Shown piece by piece: positions 9,780-19,648 of a DNA stretch of 64,000 bases. The position numbers and the translations under genes are program-made. This DNA is from Deinococcus aquatilis DSM 23025 (lineage in GTDB: Bacteria; Deinococcota; Deinococci; Deinococcales; Deinococcaceae). Position 1 is the stretch's first letter. The number at the start of each line of letters is the position of its first letter. The notes under the pieces are model-generated. The model ran no database searches. It had not been told where the DNA came from and saw only the letters and a program-made list of their open reading frames with translations. The stretch lies in assembly GCF_000378445.1 (NCBI RefSeq), contig NZ_KB899704.1:1-64000 (forward strand). The letters are read 5' to 3'.

Positions 9780-10667
9780 CTAAGGATGAAGGTGGGCCGC
9801 GTGATCTCCATGGCGGTTGGCCTCCTCCAATTGGAGCGTTACGTGTTCAATGCCGTACCGGTCGGCGATGAGTTCCACTGCCTCCTGAACGCCCGGGGTG
9901 AGGAGCGGTACCACCAGATGGACAGTCATGTTGTGCTCACCTGTCGTGACGCTCCAGACATGCAGGTCGTGAAGTTCGGTGATGCCGGGCACCCCTGCGA
10001 GTTCGGTGCGCAAGGCGTCGAGGTCCAGGCCCTCTGGCACGCCTTCCAGCAGCACATTCACGCTGGCTTTGAGCAGGGCCCACGTCCGGGGCAGCACCCA
10101 CAGGCCAATCAAGGCCCCCAGGATGGGATCAAGCCACGTCAGACCCGTAAAGCGGATCAGCAGGGCACCGACAATGACGGCCACTGACCCCAGCAGGTCG
10201 CCCATGACTTCCAGGTAAGCAGACTTCATGTTGAGGCTGTCACCGCTGCCACCCACCAAGATGTGGGCACTGATCAAGTTTACGAGCAACCCCAACACGG
10301 CCACGATCAACATCGGTGTGGTCTGTACGTCCACCGGCTCTTGCAGTCGCCGGTACGCTTCCACCAAGATATACAGGCCAATGGCGAACAACGCCCCTGC
10401 ATTCACGGCAGCGGCCAAGACCTCAGCGCGGCGGTAGCCAAAGGTCCGCTGGCGATCGGCTGGTCTGGCGCCAATGCGGATGGCCAGCAAGGACAGCGCC
10501 AGTGCCATCACGTCCGTCAGCATATGGCCCGCATCGGAGAGCAGGGCCAGGCTGCCGGAAATAAACCCGTACACGACTTCAATCACCAAAAAGCTACCGG
10601 TCAGAAGCAGTGCTGCGGTCAGTTGCCGGGCGTTGGCCTGGCGTCCGTGGCTGTGCGATTCACTCAT
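9780..10667 (-). CDS. CDF family cation efflux protein (CzcD/ZitB-like)
   Basis: This 295-residue protein has six membrane segments, the SGSLALLSDAGHMLTD motif of TM2 with the metal-binding Asp/His, the second metal site in TM5 and a C-terminal cytoplasmic domain (LHDLHVWSVTTGEHN) ending in His-rich HGDHAAHLHP. The N-terminus is also His-rich (ESHSHGR). This is the ZitB/CzcD type, which exports Zn and often Cd or Co. It overlaps the DUF305 gene by 8 nt and sits 12 nt before SCO1, inside the ATPase-led operon. Confidence 0.94.
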   Translation of the reverse strand: MSESHSHGRQANARQLTAALLLTGSFLVIEVVYGFISGSLALLSDAGHMLTDVMALALSLLAIRIGARPADRQRTFGYRRAEVLAAAVNAGALFAIGLYILVEAYRRLQEPVDVQTTPMLIVAVLGLLVNLISAHILVGGSGDSLNMKSAYLEVMGDLLGSVAVIVGALLIRFTGLTWLDPILGALIGLWVLPRTWALLKASVNVLLEGVPEGLDLDALRTELAGVPGITELHDLHVWSVTTGEHNMTVHLVVPLLTPGVQEAVELIADRYGIEHVTLQLEEANRHGDHAAHLHP

Positions 10668-11277
10668 GGTTCATGGGCTCCATCGGAGCAGTGTCGCCGG
10701 GCAGCGGGGCAGGTGGCTGCCCCCGCTGGGCCAACAGGGCGTCTATAGCCCGCAGTTCGCTGGTCTGAGCCACCACTGTTCGCTCAGCGAACGCCCGAAC
10801 CTCAGGCCGTTCCACACTGTTGAGAGCGGATTGGGCCATCGCCACCCCGCCCCGATGGTGCGCACGCATCAGGGTCAGGTACTGACGCTCGGCAAGCGCC
10901 ACGGGGAGACTGTTCAGCTGCCGCACCTCATCAGGAGTGGCCAATCCCATCTCTTTCGGGTTCATGCCAGCCATGGGCGCTTCTGACCCGGAGATCGGGT
11001 GCCCCCAGGCCATCAGCCAGCCGCTCATTTGCCCGATCTGGGCCTGCTGCGTCAAGGCAATATCCTGGGCCAGCAGCTTCACGGCCGGGTCGGCCGCCCG
11101 CTTGAGGAGCGTCACGCTCATGGTGACGGCCTGGGTATGGTGAGCACTCATGTCCCGGGCGAACTGAACGTCTGAACTGGCTGAATCGGGCCACTTCGGC
11201 CAAGCGGCCGCCGCCAGCACGAGGCCGGAAAGGACCACGTACGGAACTAGACCGTACCGTTGTACGCGCCGCTGCAC
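10660..11277 (-). CDS. DUF305 family exported protein
   Basis: This 205-residue protein has an N-terminal hydrophobic anchor (residues 10-27) and two ferritin-like DUF305 halves, with MSAHHTQAVTMS near the start and MRAHHRGGVAMAQSAL later. DUF305 proteins are often found with copper or other metal resistance genes and have conserved His pairs; their exact role is unknown. The GTG at 11277 lies inside the end of the DUF3105 gene (31-nt overlap) and has GGAG upstream. It is coupled to CzcD downstream. Confidence 0.88.
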   Translation of the reverse strand: MQRRVQRYGLVPYVVLSGLVLAAAAWPKWPDSASSDVQFARDMSAHHTQAVTMSVTLLKRAADPAVKLLAQDIALTQQAQIGQMSGWLMAWGHPISGSEAPMAGMNPKEMGLATPDEVRQLNSLPVALAERQYLTLMRAHHRGGVAMAQSALNSVERPEVRAFAERTVVAQTSELRAIDALLAQRGQPPAPLPGDTAPMEPMNHE

Positions 11278-11750
11278 GAGGCTCCGATCTCTGGGGCGTC
11301 TCCACCCTGTTCGTATTTCGCCAGGAACGTTTTGATGCGCGGATCCGAAGCGTCGTTGACCGCCAGTTGCTTGTTCCAGGCAGTGACCACCACGGGCGAC
11401 TGCTGACTTTCGTGTGGGGACACCAGGGTATGCGTGCGGCCCTCCGCCAGTTGTTTCAATTGCGCGACCTGATCACTGGCCAGATCGGTCTTATAACTGA
11501 GCCACACTGCGCCGTGCTCCAGGCTGTGGACGGCGTACTCGTTGTAGAGTGCCCGGTCGTAGACCCCGCAGTTTTGCCAGGCGGGATTGTGGGTGCCTCC
11601 AGTGGGTGGGGTTTGGGCATACTTGAGCTGCCCCTCTTGATGCTCCCCCTTGTTCTCAAACGACTTCACGCCTTCAATCTCTTTCTCGCCCTGGGAACAC
11701 GCAGCCAGCACCAGGGGCAACAGAACAACCATCCAACGTTTTTTCATCAT
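11247..11750 (-). CDS. DUF3105 family lipoprotein
   Basis: This 167-residue protein has a lipobox (LVLAACS, Cys 18) for cleavage by signal peptidase II. The mature part has the DUF3105 hallmark PPTGGTHNPAWQNCGVY and HSLEHGAVWLSY, with conserved His residues that could bind metal. The start overlaps the stop of lspA by ATGA, so the lipoprotein and the peptidase that matures lipoproteins are made from one coupled message. Function is not established. Confidence 0.9.
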   Translation of the reverse strand: MMKKRWMVVLLPLVLAACSQGEKEIEGVKSFENKGEHQEGQLKYAQTPPTGGTHNPAWQNCGVYDRALYNEYAVHSLEHGAVWLSYKTDLASDQVAQLKQLAEGRTHTLVSPHESQQSPVVVTAWNKQLAVNDASDPRIKTFLAKYEQGGDAPEIGASCSGAYNGTV

Positions 11751-12310
11751 GACTCCTTGGAAATATCACGGCGGGCAGAGGCCAGATGTCCGGCTTTCCG
11801 ATCCTGCCAGAGCGTCTGCACCGCCAACCAAAAGACTCCAGCACATACCAACACGTCGGACAGGTTGAAAATCGGAAAAGGACGGCCTGTCAAGACGCGA
11901 GAACCCACATCCAGCAGCGGTGAGGTGAGGTAATCCACCACCGCTCCCCGCAGTAGGCCATCTAAACCATTGCCCAGCGCACCGGTGGCGACAAGCCCCA
12001 GTGGCCACCACAGTTGGCGGGACACCCGGTGCGTGAGCAGACCCCACAGCAGCCCGACTCCCACCCCCACCCGCAGGAGGCCTAAAGGGAGCGTCAAGCT
12101 GCCCAGGAGTCCCCAGGCCATGCCTGTGTTCAACGTGAACCCCAGATGCAGCAGGCCCGGCAACACCTTGCGGTCCGTGCCTGGAGAGAGCGTCTGAACC
12201 GCCCAGTGCTTGAGCCCAGCTTCTAAGATCAGGAGGACCACCATGCTGACCACGACAGGCCAGAGATGGGCGGTGGCCAACCGCGCTTTCGGGAGCGGCG
12301 TCCCACTCAC
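11747..12310 (-). CDS. lspA: Lipoprotein signal peptidase (signal peptidase II)
   Basis: This 187-residue protein has four membrane segments. It cleaves prolipoproteins at the lipobox after Cys lipidation. The two active-site blocks are present: GNGLDGLLRGAVVDYL and FPIFNLSDV, with the catalytic aspartates in VVDY and NLSD. The first conserved block is altered (LEAGLKHW, where most have LDQxxK), and Arg after the first Asp is Gly. It is flanked by ATGA overlaps with the glutaredoxin-like pseudogene and DUF3105. It is the first of two LspA genes here, both in metal operons, like PbrC of lead resistance. Confidence 0.92.
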   Translation of the reverse strand: MSGTPLPKARLATAHLWPVVVSMVVLLILEAGLKHWAVQTLSPGTDRKVLPGLLHLGFTLNTGMAWGLLGSLTLPLGLLRVGVGVGLLWGLLTHRVSRQLWWPLGLVATGALGNGLDGLLRGAVVDYLTSPLLDVGSRVLTGRPFPIFNLSDVLVCAGVFWLAVQTLWQDRKAGHLASARRDISKES

Positions 12311-12573
12311 AGCATGGCCGTCCGCCGTGCTAAGGCCGCCAGGACCTGAGGCCGTTGTCGCTCAAACGGACCGAACAACACCTGGCCATCAATCACAGTG
12401 ACCGGGGCAATCCGAACGTCCGTTCGGCGTTGCAGTTCAGGCAAGGCACTGGGATCGGTGCGGAGGTTCCATGAAGGTCGCCCCCTGCTGGACGAGCAAC
12501 CTCTTGACGGCCTCGCAATCGGCGCAATTTGGCACGGAATACACCAACAGTTCACTGGGGGTAGCGCTTACAG

Positions 12574-12577
<4 letters not shown>
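12307..12577 (-). pseudogene. Glutaredoxin-like protein, frameshifted
   Basis: The start at 12577 overlaps the ATPase stop (ATGA). The first frame reads a glutaredoxin start with VPNCADCEAVKRLL and breaks near 12468. The second half (DVRIAPVTVIDG and FERQRPQVL) continues in another frame to 12307. Compared with the intact homologue at 34870-35121, about 5 nt are missing at the break, between the CxxC helix and the NVR-type loop. Either the gene is recently inactivated or the sequence has an error; downstream translational coupling to lspA is kept. Confidence 0.82.
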
Positions 12578-15057
<2,480 letters not shown>

Positions 15058-15060
15058 GGA

Positions 15061-15092
15061 AAAAGTATACATGAGTGAATGCTCATATGAAA
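15061..15092 (-). promoter_or_regulatory. Leaderless promoter with ArsR-type operator for the P1B ATPase operon
   Basis: On the minus strand TTTCAT, a 17-nt spacer and TATACT precede the ATG at 15057 by 6 nt. The spacer is almost exactly the inverted repeat ATGAG-N6-CTCAT (15071-15086). A repressor bound there would block RNA polymerase. The arm/spacer design matches SmtB/CadC operators, and the likely ligand is the ArsR protein encoded at 8731-9126. Confidence 0.7.
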
Positions 15093-15178
15093 GACCTTTC
15101 AGGGATAAAGATGAATTGTGCTTCTGTTCACCGAAGGTGGCAGAGAGCCTTCTAGGCTGGAATCTCAGGAGGCAAGAC

Positions 15179-15424
15179 ATGACTATGCAATCTCAGATCA
15201 AAGAACACATGCCCGTCATTTGTGCAGAGGGCCACACCCACGGCCAGGTGGATCACCTGGACGGTGAGTACATCAAACTTACCAAAGACGACGCGGGACA
15301 GCACCACTGGCTGCCGATGAGTGCAGTGGATCATGTGGACGAGCATGTCCATCTCAATCTCAAGCACGCCGAGGTACAGCAGCAGTGGCTGAGTGAAGAT
15401 CCACACCCAGAACACCGGCAGTAA
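15179..15424 (+). CDS. DUF2171 domain protein
   Basis: This 81-residue protein starts after an AGGAGG site with 6-nt spacing. It has the DUF2171 pattern: HMPVICAEGHTHGQVDHLDG, then YIKLTKDDAGQHHWLP and a closing beta strand (VDEHVHL). It is rich in His, with HxH pairs. The family forms small beta barrels of unknown role, often in stress-tolerant bacteria. It is divergent from the ATPase operon and ends in its own terminator. Confidence 0.85.
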   Translation: MTMQSQIKEHMPVICAEGHTHGQVDHLDGEYIKLTKDDAGQHHWLPMSAVDHVDEHVHLNLKHAEVQQQWLSEDPHPEHRQ

Positions 15425-15432
15425 GGGGTTGG

Positions 15433-15464
15433 AAAAGGGAGTCCAAATGGACTCCCTTTTCTTT
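15433..15464. terminator. Rho-independent terminator, bidirectional
   Basis: A perfect 12-bp stem AAAAGGGAGTCC / GGACTCCCTTTT with loop AAAT is followed by T-rich sequence. It lies 9 nt after the DUF2171 stop and shields the plasmid origin from read-through. The A-run on the other side lets it work in both directions. Confidence 0.88.
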
Positions 15465-15571
15465 GCCCCAGCTGATTTCAGGCACCCGGCGACGCAAAGT
15501 TCAGAGGGTTGATCTCGCCGTTTCAGTCAGCCCGCCGCTGTGAGGCACCAGGGCCTTGCCGCCTGATCCCG

Positions 15572-15826
15572 TTGACACTTTGTGGTGTTGAAGGCTCTCG
15601 GCCGTTGACACTTTGTGGAATGGGCCGTTGACACTTTGTGGGATGGTCTGGCGCTCCCCTTGACACTTTGTGGTGTTGAAGGCTCTCGGCCGTTGACACT
15701 TTGTGGAATGAGCCGTTGACACTTTGTGGGATGGTCTGGCGCTCCCCTTGACACTTTGTGGTGTTGAAGGCACTCGGCCGTTGACACTTTGTGGAAAGAG
15801 ACTGTTTTTCCCTTGACACTTTGTGG
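15572..15826 (+). repeat. Nine-iteron array, plasmid replication origin
   Basis: The 14-mer TTGACACTTTGTGG occurs nine times in direct orientation, starting at 15572, 15605, 15628, 15660, 15693, 15716, 15748, 15781 and 15813. Start-to-start steps are 32-33 or 23 bp, close to whole helical turns, so copies face the same side. The array is built from an 88-bp unit of three iterons, present twice (15572-15659 and 15660-15747, one mismatch) plus a partial third. It lies directly upstream of the replication initiator. It is the expected Rep-binding site (oriV). Confidence 0.93.
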
Positions 15827-15945
15827 CAATAATGCAAAAAGCTGCGTGTGGGACGGGATGAGCACGCTGCCTATGATGATGATCATTCATATCTTTTCAA
15901 GAGCTTTTAAAAAGATATTGATCAACAACAAGGGCCACCGAGTCG
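15827..15945. other. AT-rich segment between iterons and rep, candidate DNA-unwinding element
   Basis: This stretch is markedly richer in A+T than its surroundings (for example TTTTAAAAAGATATTGATC near 15904-15922). In iteron plasmids the unwinding element lies beside the iterons. No good DnaA box was seen. Confidence 0.5.
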
Positions 15946-15970
15946 GCGGTGCATGCATTGACATCAACCG

Positions 15971-15997
15971 TTGACCTTTGACGAATCTGAGTAAACT
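15971..15997 (+). promoter_or_regulatory. rep promoter, leaderless type
   Basis: TTGACC (15971-15976), a 15-nt spacer and TAAACT (15992-15997) are followed by 6 nt and the rep ATG at 16004. TTGAC-containing words here and at 15959 resemble degenerate iterons, so Rep might bind and autoregulate at this point. Confidence 0.5.
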
Positions 15998-16003
15998 ACT
16001 CCT

Positions 16004-17335
16004 ATGCGACCAGCCGAAGACGCGCGCCTGACCCTTCGTCATGACGAGGTCAACCTCGCGCGTCTAAATCTGGTGCTCGCTCAAAACCGCACCACCCTGC
16101 AAGAGTGGGAAAAAGAGATCAACCTTGACGCTCTGGGAACCATCAAAGTTCAGTGCAAAGCTGCCCGGGGGAGCGTCGTCCCCCACGGGATCGACAATGA
16201 CATTCTGCTGGGCATCGTGACGGCTGCTGTCCTGCAAAACACCCCAGTGGACGGGGTGATTTGGGTCACCGTTTTGGAATTGCTGCAGCTCAGCGGCGTC
16301 GGAGTGAATTCACGGGCCTATCAAGCTGTGGACGAGTCCCTTGAACGGCTGCGCTCCAGCGATTTCCGAATTGCCGAGTGCTGGTACGACCAGGGCCAGT
16401 ACCAGTGGCGGACCGTCTCGTTCAGCATCATCTACAAGCATTGGGCCGAGGACAACACCGCAAGTCCCACGAGTGTGGGCCAGTGGCGTGCAGAAACGAA
16501 GATTGGAATCCGAATAGATGACGAGTTGATGCAGAGTATCCGGAAAGGGTACATCCGTCCCCTGGACATTGAAACGTTGGAAAAATTAAAGCAACCGATG
16601 GCCAGAAATCTCTACCGCACGTTGTCGATTCTCAGAACCAAGGATGAAATGCACTACCAAGTGCCCCTCTCCGCGTGGGCTGTTCATCTGGGTTTACATC
16701 ACATGCGTGCGGATACGATCATGCGGGCCCTCCATCAAGCACACCAGGCCCTGATTGATACGGGGTATCTAAAAGACGTGGAGAGCACGGGGCGGGGACT
16801 GCACCGAATCCTGACCTATGTGTTTGCAAAAGACAGGCACGTAGAGACCGACCCCGAGTCCCTGATTCTCCTGACTGCGCGTCATATTTCCGGGCCACGT
16901 GCGCTTCATCTCTTGCAGCAGTACGGCGTCAGTAGAATTGTCGAAGCGACGCAGGCCTTCGATCAGCTGTTGATGACTGAGTACGCCAAGAAGATTCGCA
17001 ACAAGCCTGGATTCCTGGCAGATTTGATTGAAAACCCGGAGAAGTACGTCGCTGTGCTGAAAGGGTATGCGCCGTTGCCGAAAGCCACACCAAGCCTTCA
17101 GGGTGAACCCCCGCGCCAGGATGCCCCTGACGAACTGCCGACGGATAGTGGGGGCATGGTACGCAGCGTCCTCGCATCTCTGGTCACCCGCGAGAAAATC
17201 AGTACGGCTGAAGAAGCCGTCGTCATCTCGATGCACGCGCAGGGACGGGTGACCCCGATGGAGGTGACGGGGCTCGTCACTCATGCTCGACCGGCGGAAG
17301 TCATTGGGCGCTGGGTCGTGCGCGCTCCGGCATGA
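16004..17335 (+). CDS. Plasmid replication initiator protein
   Basis: This 443-residue protein is related to the replication initiators (RepA type) of Deinococcus plasmids. The N-terminal 290 residues look like two winged-helix domains, with helix-rich stretches such as VTVLELLQLSGVGVNSRAY and QVPLSAWAVHLGLHH. The C-terminal third is more variable and Pro-rich. It should bind the adjacent iterons, open the origin and set copy number. The ATG at 16004 has a -10 box at the leaderless distance. No partition genes are next to it in this window. A terminator follows. Confidence 0.88.
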   Translation: MRPAEDARLTLRHDEVNLARLNLVLAQNRTTLQEWEKEINLDALGTIKVQCKAARGSVVPHGIDNDILLGIVTAAVLQNTPVDGVIWVTVLELLQLSGVGVNSRAYQAVDESLERLRSSDFRIAECWYDQGQYQWRTVSFSIIYKHWAEDNTASPTSVGQWRAETKIGIRIDDELMQSIRKGYIRPLDIETLEKLKQPMARNLYRTLSILRTKDEMHYQVPLSAWAVHLGLHHMRADTIMRALHQAHQALIDTGYLKDVESTGRGLHRILTYVFAKDRHVETDPESLILLTARHISGPRALHLLQQYGVSRIVEATQAFDQLLMTEYAKKIRNKPGFLADLIENPEKYVAVLKGYAPLPKATPSLQGEPPRQDAPDELPTDSGGMVRSVLASLVTREKISTAEEAVVISMHAQGRVTPMEVTGLVTHARPAEVIGRWVVRAPA

Positions 17336-17389
17336 CGGGACAACCCAGGATGACCTGTGGGCTGTCCTGTACCCGGTGCCAATAACGAT

Positions 17390-17418
17390 CCCCCAGCGGT
17401 GGCTGGGGGTGTCTTTTT
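17390..17418 (+). terminator. Rho-independent terminator of rep
   Basis: CCCCCAGC-GGTG-GCTGGGGG forms an 8-bp GC-rich stem, followed by TGTC and a run of five T. Confidence 0.88.
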
Positions 17419-18203
17419 AGGGCGAGTGACGCGACGGAGGGGCGCACGAGAGGCTTAACCTAGGCCGAGGAGACGGATCAGCTCAACCAACGTTTTGAGA
17501 CGCCAAGAGAATGGACGCCACGAGGGCGGCCCATTTTTGTGCCTGCGTCAGTTGAACCTGTTTCCTTTTTCTGGTAGCTTTCTTGTGTCGATTCAAGAAG
17601 CACCACCTTTCCGGGCCACACTGTATAAGCAGTGCGGCCCGACCTCTTGTACGAGGGGTGGCCTCCCTGATCCCCGTTGTCATGATGCTCGTCCTAACCG
17701 GACAGGACGCAGAATACACTGTTTTAAGGCTTCACGGTGGAAGGCAAGGACAGGCTGCATGGATGAGCAGACTGGAACCACTGCTGAAGCCCATCACGAG
17801 AACAGAACAACTGCAAGTCCGGAAGGGGGTCCACCCCATCCTCAAGACGTCTGAAGTGCTGAAGCCGTCATCTTGGCAGCCGGTGGCCTGTACCGGAGCC
17901 ATCTGTGATATAGGCCGTGCTGGAGCGTCCGATGGCGGATGCCTCGGCACCCATTGAGACGCTCCCACGGGCTGCGCATCAGACGGGCGTGCCTGGAGGC
18001 GGTGTCAGGATATGTTCACTCCACGCGACATGGCGCCGCAGCTGAGTGCCGAGCGGTTCCGTCAGAGTTCAGCAGCCTCTGAGAGGGAAGTTTGCGGGCA
18101 ACCTGCAGCCTCGGAGGGCGGTAAATCGACGATGTCCATCTTCAGGCTCTCTCCAGTCATCCGGCCCTTGACCCTCTTTGTGGGCCGCGCCATGCTGCAG
18201 GGG
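17419..18203. other. Gene-free stretch
   Basis: No protein family is recognised in 785 bp. A minus-strand frame ending at 17483 (KRKQVQLTQAQKWAALVASI) has a coding-like look and could be the tail of a lost gene, but nothing confirms it. Confidence 0.35.
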
Positions 18204-18590
18204 ATGACCGCTGTGCCTGAACCTCCTCACTTCCAGCTGCACAATCAGCAGGCGTTTGAGACGTGTGTGGCGACGACCTTGCAGGTACTGGCGGCAGTGG
18301 GATTCGCTCCAGCGCTGCATCATACGCAGCCGACCCGCGAAACGCTGTTGGCGTTTAGTGTGGAACTGAATCGGCATGCGGGAGACATTGCGGCGTTGGC
18401 GGGGGAACGATTCTTGGATTTGCCTGCGCTGGGGCAGGGGTGGTATGAGCGCCTGGTGGCCGAGCGGGATGAACCGCTGCCTGCGGCGTATCACGCGCTG
18501 CATTCGGTGGCGTATCTGGGCTTGGAGGGGGGGATGACCACCGCGACGCTCCTCTCGGCCGTGAGCGATCTTTCAAGACCCCTGACCTGA
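18204..18590 (+). CDS. Hypothetical protein (128 aa)
   Basis: The chosen ATG at 18204 has GCAGGGG just upstream; the frame is open further upstream but that part looks non-coding. The protein is predicted to be soluble and alpha-helical, with Ala, Leu and His common. No family is recognised. It stands alone between the rep terminator and the IS5 element. Confidence 0.5.
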   Translation: MTAVPEPPHFQLHNQQAFETCVATTLQVLAAVGFAPALHHTQPTRETLLAFSVELNRHAGDIAALAGERFLDLPALGQGWYERLVAERDEPLPAAYHALHSVAYLGLEGGMTTATLLSAVSDLSRPLT

Positions 18591-18789
18591 AGTAGCGGAT
18601 ACGCGCCCTTCAGGGTCTAGGGCAGTGACTGCTTCCGAACCATCCCCATTCGGAGTTACCATATTGACTGTTGATTCAGCAAAGGTCATCGTGACCGTCC
18701 TGTCCTGATGGTCTGTTTCACCCTGGCGAGTCTCTGAGATCGAACTAGGGTCTGTCCGCAAACGTTCAAGAGACTGCGAGAATGACGTG

Positions 18790-19565
18790 TGGTACGACGT
18801 TATGAGTTGACCGACTCCTACACAACGACCTCGAACGGGCCGTCCGTCTCTGGATCACCGCACCGTCCTCAACGGCCTCCTCTGGATCAAACGCTCGGGC
18901 AGTGCTTGGCGCGATCTGCCCGAACGGTACGGCAAGTGGAAGACCGTCAGTTCCCGCTTTTACCGTTGGCAACGTGACGGCCTGTGGAGCCGTCTGCTGA
19001 CTCAAGTCCAGGAACAACGCGATCAGCAAGGTGAAATCGACTGGGAGGTCCATATGATCGATAGCACCATCATCCGAGCACACCCCAGTGCTGCAGGGGC
19101 AAAAAGGGGGATGGTGACGAAGCTCTGGGCAGATCACCAGGGGGCTTTGGAACCAAGCTCCACCTGAAGTGTGACGGTGCCGGAAGGCCCATGGCCTTCC
19201 GGCTGAGCGCGGGACATCGCCACGAGATGACGGCCTTTGAACAGGTGCTGGATGCAGGCAAAGTCAAACGTGCAGGTCGAGGTCGTCCCAAAATCCGCGC
19301 TCGGTGCGTGCGAGCGGATCGGGCGTACAGGGGCGCGAAGGCACATCGATGCTGTCAACGTCGGGGCATGCAGTGGGTGGTGCCACCCAAGCGAAATCAC
19401 AAGCGACCCCGGTCGTACGTCCGGGGTCGCTCTCGACAGCGGAACGTGATTGAGCGGCTGATGAATCGATTGAAGCGGTCACGCCGCATGGCGACACGAT
19501 TTGAGAAACGCGCTTGTCACTTTGAGGCGATGGTGACGTTGGAATGCCTGATGGAGTGGCTATAG
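18790..19565 (+). pseudogene. IS5/IS427 transposase, N-terminal deletion and frame changes
   Basis: The gene starts with RRYELTD, as intact relatives do, but then some 30 nt are missing compared with the usual spacing to the TGRPSLDHRTVLNGLLW block, and the frame changes. The middle (WRDLPERYGKW and HMIDSTIIRAHPSAAGAKRG) is followed by a -1 frame change at A5G5. The rest then runs to the stop (GGFGTKLHLK, then RADRAYRG and RNVIERLMNRLKR with DDE residues). The -1 change may be natural programmed frameshifting; the N-terminal deletion is not. Confidence 0.82.
19101..19110 (+). other. Possible -1 programmed frameshift site in the IS5 transposase
   Basis: The run A5G5 contains A-AAA-AGG in the zero frame. 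Shifting back one base here joins the two large transposase halves exactly, as in other two-ORF IS elements. A simple indel would look the same. Confidence 0.45.
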
Positions 19566-19648
19566 GTGTTTGCGGACACGCCCTAGGGAATAAAAAACTT
19601 TCCCCGTTCAGCCTCCGGAGCCTTCCGAGCGCACCACATGCCAGTACG

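Larger units (their letters stand above)
18748..19583 (+). mobile_element. IS5 family (IS427-like) insertion sequence, 836 bp
   Basis: The ends are imperfect inverted repeats: GGGTCTGTCCGCAAACG on the left and, read inward, GGGCGTGTCCGCAAACA on the right. The element is flanked by TA on both sides (18746-18747 and 19584-19585) within a CTAG context, as expected for the IS427 group. Length is typical. The transposase gene inside is damaged, so it could move only with help from another copy. Confidence 0.88.

Noticed and set aside
15501..15890. Overlapping minus-strand ORFs of 104-129 codons across the iterons
   Set aside because: They arise because the repeat length pattern keeps frames open; the repeated peptides are translations of the iteron array, not a protein family.
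15928..15950. CACCGAGTCGG motif like the 3' hairpin of a Cas9 tracrRNA
   Set aside because: Only a short match in the origin region; there is no CRISPR array, cas gene or anti-repeat nearby.
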